Of a stretch of DNA of 64,000 nucleotides, positions 61,193 to 64,000 are shown one piece after another. Both the position numbers and the translations under genes were made by a program. Numbering within the stretch: position 1 is the first letter of the stretch; each line of letters opens with the position of its first letter. The notes beneath the pieces are model-generated. The model was not told the DNA's origin. It saw only the letters and a program-made list of their open reading frames with translations, and did not search any database. Source of the stretch: Paenibacillus castaneae. Lineage in GTDB: Bacteria; Bacillota; Bacilli; Paenibacillales; Paenibacillaceae. The DNA lies in assembly GCF_002884445.1 (NCBI RefSeq), contig NZ_KZ614144.1, positions 1,936,290-2,000,289 of the forward strand, written 5' to 3'.

Positions 61193-62137
61193 ATGAGCGC
61201 AAAAGTTCAGTTTCTAAATGTAGGTTGGGGAGACGCTCACTTCATACAGCTTCCTTCTGGAAGTGTTTGTTTAATAGATGGGGGAGACGGTGCATCCTCA
61301 CCTGATCAGGATCATCCCTTATCCTGGATGAACCGAAATAAGATTGATCGATTGGATTGGATGATTCTTACTCATATTCACGAGGATCATGTTAACGGGC
61401 TTTTGGACATTGCAACAATGAAATCAGTAACCAAAGCTGTTCTCCCATATGAACCGTTTATCCTTCCTCCAGAGCAGCTGGTTTATGAACGAGGGGATGA
61501 TTTCACAAGAAGAGTATTCGCTATGCTGGCTTCCTATTTGGAGCTAGTTCAAGTTTTAAGCGAACAAGGGACTGAAATCATATGGCGGAGCGCCTATGGA
61601 TCAAACGAGGATTGTATTGTTTGGTCAGAGGAAGGGGTTACCTTAACGCATTTGTACCCATGGAAAGGAGATCCTCTGCCGGCTTATGATGTTTTATTTG
61701 AAGCGGGCACTAATTCGGCGTGCTATGAGGATGACTATATTCTTGATAATATCGTTCAATTTTTTGAGTTATCTAATCATGATAGTTCTGTTTACCGGCT
61801 TAGCATCATGCAGGAGCCTGATTCGAATGTTCTCTTTGGCGGTGATCTATTGGAGCCTGGATGGGAACGCTTGGCAGAGCGAATTGACATTAGAAGCTCA
61901 ATCCTGAAGGTTTCTCATCATGGGCTTCAGGATGGTTTCAATGCTCGCATATTATCCTGGATACAACCCAAGCATTGCATAATACCGATAAGTATGTCGC
62001 GTTCTTCTGCTTTGCTGAATGATTGGGAAGAGCTTCTTTCCCATACAGACGCTTCCTTATATGTGACGGGCAATCTAGCTATGGGGGAGCAGCTCGAAAT
62101 CAATTATGGAGCTTTAAAGGTTCAAATAGGATTTTAA
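61193..62137 (+). CDS. Metallo-beta-lactamase-fold hydrolase (ComEC C-terminal-like)
   Basis: 314 residues, no signal peptide, so cytoplasmic. Metal motifs: LTHIHEDHVNG (HxHxDH), FGGDLLEPGW (bridging Asp) and VSHHGLQDGF, the set found in ComEC/Rec2-type and phosphodiesterase-like MBL proteins. Opening VQFLNVGWGDAHFIQLPSG matches the ComEC-like VxFLDVGQGDA pattern. In this operon it may cleave a phosphodiester of the imported compound, ahead of the phosphatase encoded next; inference. Confidence 0.8.
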   Translation: MSAKVQFLNVGWGDAHFIQLPSGSVCLIDGGDGASSPDQDHPLSWMNRNKIDRLDWMILTHIHEDHVNGLLDIATMKSVTKAVLPYEPFILPPEQLVYERGDDFTRRVFAMLASYLELVQVLSEQGTEIIWRSAYGSNEDCIVWSEEGVTLTHLYPWKGDPLPAYDVLFEAGTNSACYEDDYILDNIVQFFELSNHDSSVYRLSIMQEPDSNVLFGGDLLEPGWERLAERIDIRSSILKVSHHGLQDGFNARILSWIQPKHCIIPISMSRSSALLNDWEELLSHTDASLYVTGNLAMGEQLEINYGALKVQIGF

Positions 62138-62189
62138 CTACGAATTAATAAATTCATCTTAATCTAGTTGTGATAGGAGTAGTGAAATA

Positions 62190-63008
62190 ATGAACAAACA
62201 GCTAGAATTAGAAGATGCGATCATGCAGGATGCGATTCGATATGTGAAAGAAGCAGGCGCATTGATATTGGAACTCATGATACAGCCTCTCCAGATCCAT
62301 GAAAAGGAGAATCAATCTGATCTTGTAACAGTTGTAGATATGCAAAGTGAAGATCTGCTTCGTAATCGAATAATTGCTGATTATCCGGATCACTGGATAC
62401 TATCGGAAGAAACCGATGGTGGAAAAGAAGACGCCCACCTTCTATTAGTGCACCCGCCTAAAGGCTACGGGTGGATTATTGATCCTATCGATGGGACTAC
62501 GAACTTTATTCATAAAATGGCTCATTTTGCGATTTCTATTGGCATTGTGAAGGATGGAGTGCCGCTATGCGGTGTCGTATATAATCCGGTAACGGATGAT
62601 CTCTACTTTGGCAGGAAACAGCGCGGTGCTTTTTTGAACGGAATTCCGATTCATGTCGGCCAGGAGCAAGATTTGAGCCAAGCTCTGCTGGGCACGGGAT
62701 TCCCGGCGAAGGAATGGAAAGCGAACTCGAACGTAGTGGAACAGATAGCAAGAATAACGGGTGTAGCCAGAGATGTGCGCATTCTTGGCTCTGCTAGTCT
62801 TGATTTATGTTTAGTGGCATCAGGAGGATTGACTGGATTCTGGCATGATGGGCTCTATCCTTGGGACGTCGCCGCTGGCTTGGTTATCGTGCAAGAAGCG
62901 GGCGGAACTATAACAAACCATGCCGGAGAAGACTTTGAATTGAGCAATGATACACTAGTTGCCTCCAATTCATTCATTCACCATTCATTATTATCTGTTT
63001 TGAAGTGA
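62190..63008 (+). CDS. Inositol monophosphatase family protein
   Basis: 272 residues with all Mg-binding motifs: LVTVVDMQSE, LSEETDGG (motif Glu), WIIDPIDGTTNFIH and LYPWDVAAGLVIVQEAGG. The family hydrolyses inositol-, fructose-1,6-bis- or 3'-phosphoadenosine phosphates. As last gene of the GntR-controlled operon it would dephosphorylate the product of the imported substrate, for example inositol phosphate from a glycerophosphoinositol. Terminator follows. Confidence 0.9.
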   Translation: MNKQLELEDAIMQDAIRYVKEAGALILELMIQPLQIHEKENQSDLVTVVDMQSEDLLRNRIIADYPDHWILSEETDGGKEDAHLLLVHPPKGYGWIIDPIDGTTNFIHKMAHFAISIGIVKDGVPLCGVVYNPVTDDLYFGRKQRGAFLNGIPIHVGQEQDLSQALLGTGFPAKEWKANSNVVEQIARITGVARDVRILGSASLDLCLVASGGLTGFWHDGLYPWDVAAGLVIVQEAGGTITNHAGEDFELSNDTLVASNSFIHHSLLSVLK

Positions 63009-63034
63009 GAACGGCAAGTGAAACTGCAATATTC

Positions 63035-63070
63035 AAACGCTTGGGATTTCCGAGCGTTTTTTTGTTTTTT
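63035..63070 (+). terminator. Terminator after the inositol-monophosphatase-family gene
   Basis: AAACGCT/AGCGTTT stem extended by a GG/CC pair inside the loop and followed by a long T tract (about T7-G-T7). Confidence 0.8.
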
Positions 63071-63247
63071 TATAGTGGGAAAATTTAGGAACATGATCTA
63101 TTGAATTTGTCTATTTTTTGATAGGGAGAGATGGTATTATTTAACCATAAAAAAGGAATTATTTACAACAATGATAGATTTTCGTAGTGAATGGCATCTG
63201 TTATTTAGAGGGTACCAACGGTGGAGTAAATGAAGGAGTGATACAGT

Positions 63248-64000
63248 ATGGAACCGAACCGATCAAACAATATAACGGCTCTCTTTCGCGAGGCTCTCGA
63301 AACGTTTGTAGAGAAGTTGAAAAGCGATGATCAGGTCATTGCTGCCATTCTTATGGGCAGTATGTCTTATGATCAGGTGTGGGAGAAATCAGATATCGAT
63401 CTTAAGCTGATTGTACACGATCAGAAGCTGAGTACCGGCTATACATGCTTTGTGGAAAATGATATCCCGATTAATACGAGTATTCAGACACGCAACGAAT
63501 TCAAGCGGTGGTTGGAACGTTCGATGCAAAGCTCAATCAATCACTCCATTCTGACTCGAAGTACGCTGCTGTTCACTAAGGATGCTTCGATCACAGATTA
63601 TGTGGAGCAAATTCGCCATGTGGGTGAAAGAGACCGCGAGCTGCAGCTTGTTATGTTGGGCAGCCACTCGTTGTCCTTACTCGCCAAGGCAGAAAAATGG
63701 CTTTATATCAAAGACGATTCGATTTACAGTGCCACTTGGATTATCAAAATGGTTGATGTGCTTGCACAAATTGAAGTGGTGATGCATGGAGATATCCCTA
63801 TGCGTGAGGTTGTTCAGCAGGCAATCCAGTACAACCCCGACGTTTTTCACGCGATATATACAGAACTAGTAGCTGGTGAAGTACATAAGAAGAAGGTTGA
63901 GGAAGCCTTGAAGCTCATTAACCAATTTTTGAATCAAAGGGCAGAATCGTTATTCCGAGCTATTCTCAGCTATTTAAAAGAAGAAGCAGACACTCGTACG
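63248..64000 (+). CDS. Nucleotidyltransferase-domain protein, 3' partial
   Basis: The frame from ATG 63248 (AAGGAGTG upstream) is open for 251 codons to the window end. The N-terminus has the nucleotidyltransferase signature GSMSYDQVWEKSDIDLKLIV (residues about 37-56): Gly-Ser followed by the Asp-x-Asp metal pair. The remainder is helical (QLVMLGSHSLSLLAKAEKWL). Similar stand-alone proteins transfer AMP or a phosphate to small molecules or proteins, or act as MNT antitoxins, but this one is longer than the usual antitoxin. Substrate unknown. Confidence 0.75.
   Translation, partial: MEPNRSNNITALFREALETFVEKLKSDDQVIAAILMGSMSYDQVWEKSDIDLKLIVHDQKLSTGYTCFVENDIPINTSIQTRNEFKRWLERSMQSSINHSILTRSTLLFTKDASITDYVEQIRHVGERDRELQLVMLGSHSLSLLAKAEKWLYIKDDSIYSATWIIKMVDVLAQIEVVMHGDIPMREVVQQAIQYNPDVFHAIYTELVAGEVHKKKVEEALKLINQFLNQRAESLFRAILSYLKEEADTRT

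Noticed and set aside
63582..63782. Plus-strand 66-codon open frame near the window end
   Set aside because: Lies out of frame within the nucleotidyltransferase gene that begins at 63248 and runs off the window.

Overview
The window is low-to-mid GC Firmicute DNA, most probably from Paenibacillus or a close relative. Pointers are the strong AGGAGG ribosome sites with frequent TTG and GTG starts, LxxC lipoprotein signals, AraC-type (YesN-like) response regulators, a Yip1/DUF5696 sugar-transport cluster and several xylanolytic GH10 and GH43 enzymes. No rRNA, tRNA, CRISPR array or insertion sequence was seen.

Layout. (1) 1-1234: 3' part of a GH43-CBM6 arabinoxylan-active enzyme. (2) 1521-7077: a four-gene MacB-like export operon (ATPase, lipoprotein adaptor, 953-aa permease, second ATPase with an AbrB-like tail). 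(3) 7242-26755: a xylan locus. A divergent AraC-type regulator with a degenerate receiver faces a long run encoding two solute-binding proteins, two MalF/MalG-type permease pairs, an NHL/TPR membrane protein, a Yip1 protein, a DUF5696 lipoprotein, a membrane-anchored GH10 xylanase, two cytoplasmic GH43 enzymes and a cytoplasmic GH10 xylanase. No ATPase is encoded. (4) 26997-34652: visibly A+T-richer genes: a phosphotransferase, DUF4180, a MerR regulator, endonuclease IV, then a two-component system and an ABC exporter that share an operator architecture. (5) 34842-47257: a catabolic operon with a urocanase homologue, a DUF917 protein, a histidine-ammonia-lyase homologue, a cyclic amidohydrolase, two M20 carbamoylase-type amidases, a quaternary-amine (OpuC/EgtU-type) ABC transporter and an IclR regulator. 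(6) 47396-50604: MMPL exporter under a TetR regulator with twin palindromic operators. (7) 50721-53072: a one-TM protein, a TerD remnant and a 52-bp minisatellite of 19 hairpin units. (8) 53095-54555: DUF3817-MFS fusion. (9) 54772-63070: GntR regulator divergent from a secreted protein, an iron/aminoethylphosphonate-type ABC importer, a metallo-beta-lactamase-fold protein and an inositol-monophosphatase-family enzyme. (10) 63248-64000: 5' part of a nucleotidyltransferase gene.

The most interesting system is region 5. Its gene set fits a complete ergothioneine-to-glutamate route: uptake of a trimethylated betaine, trimethylamine elimination, hydration of thiourocanate, desulfuration of a thiohydantoin, hydantoin opening and decarbamoylation. 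The lyase homologue lacks the Ala-Ser-Gly triad that forms the MIO cofactor, and the urocanase homologue has Gly where canonical urocanases have the active-site Cys. Both argue against ordinary histidine degradation. The second system worth attention is the DUF5696/Yip1/NHL twin-permease cluster in the xylan locus, whose accessory proteins have no assigned role that I know of.

Start codons were re-chosen by ribosome-site spacing where the longest open frame looked wrong. Functional assignments rest on recognised family motifs, not on database searches.
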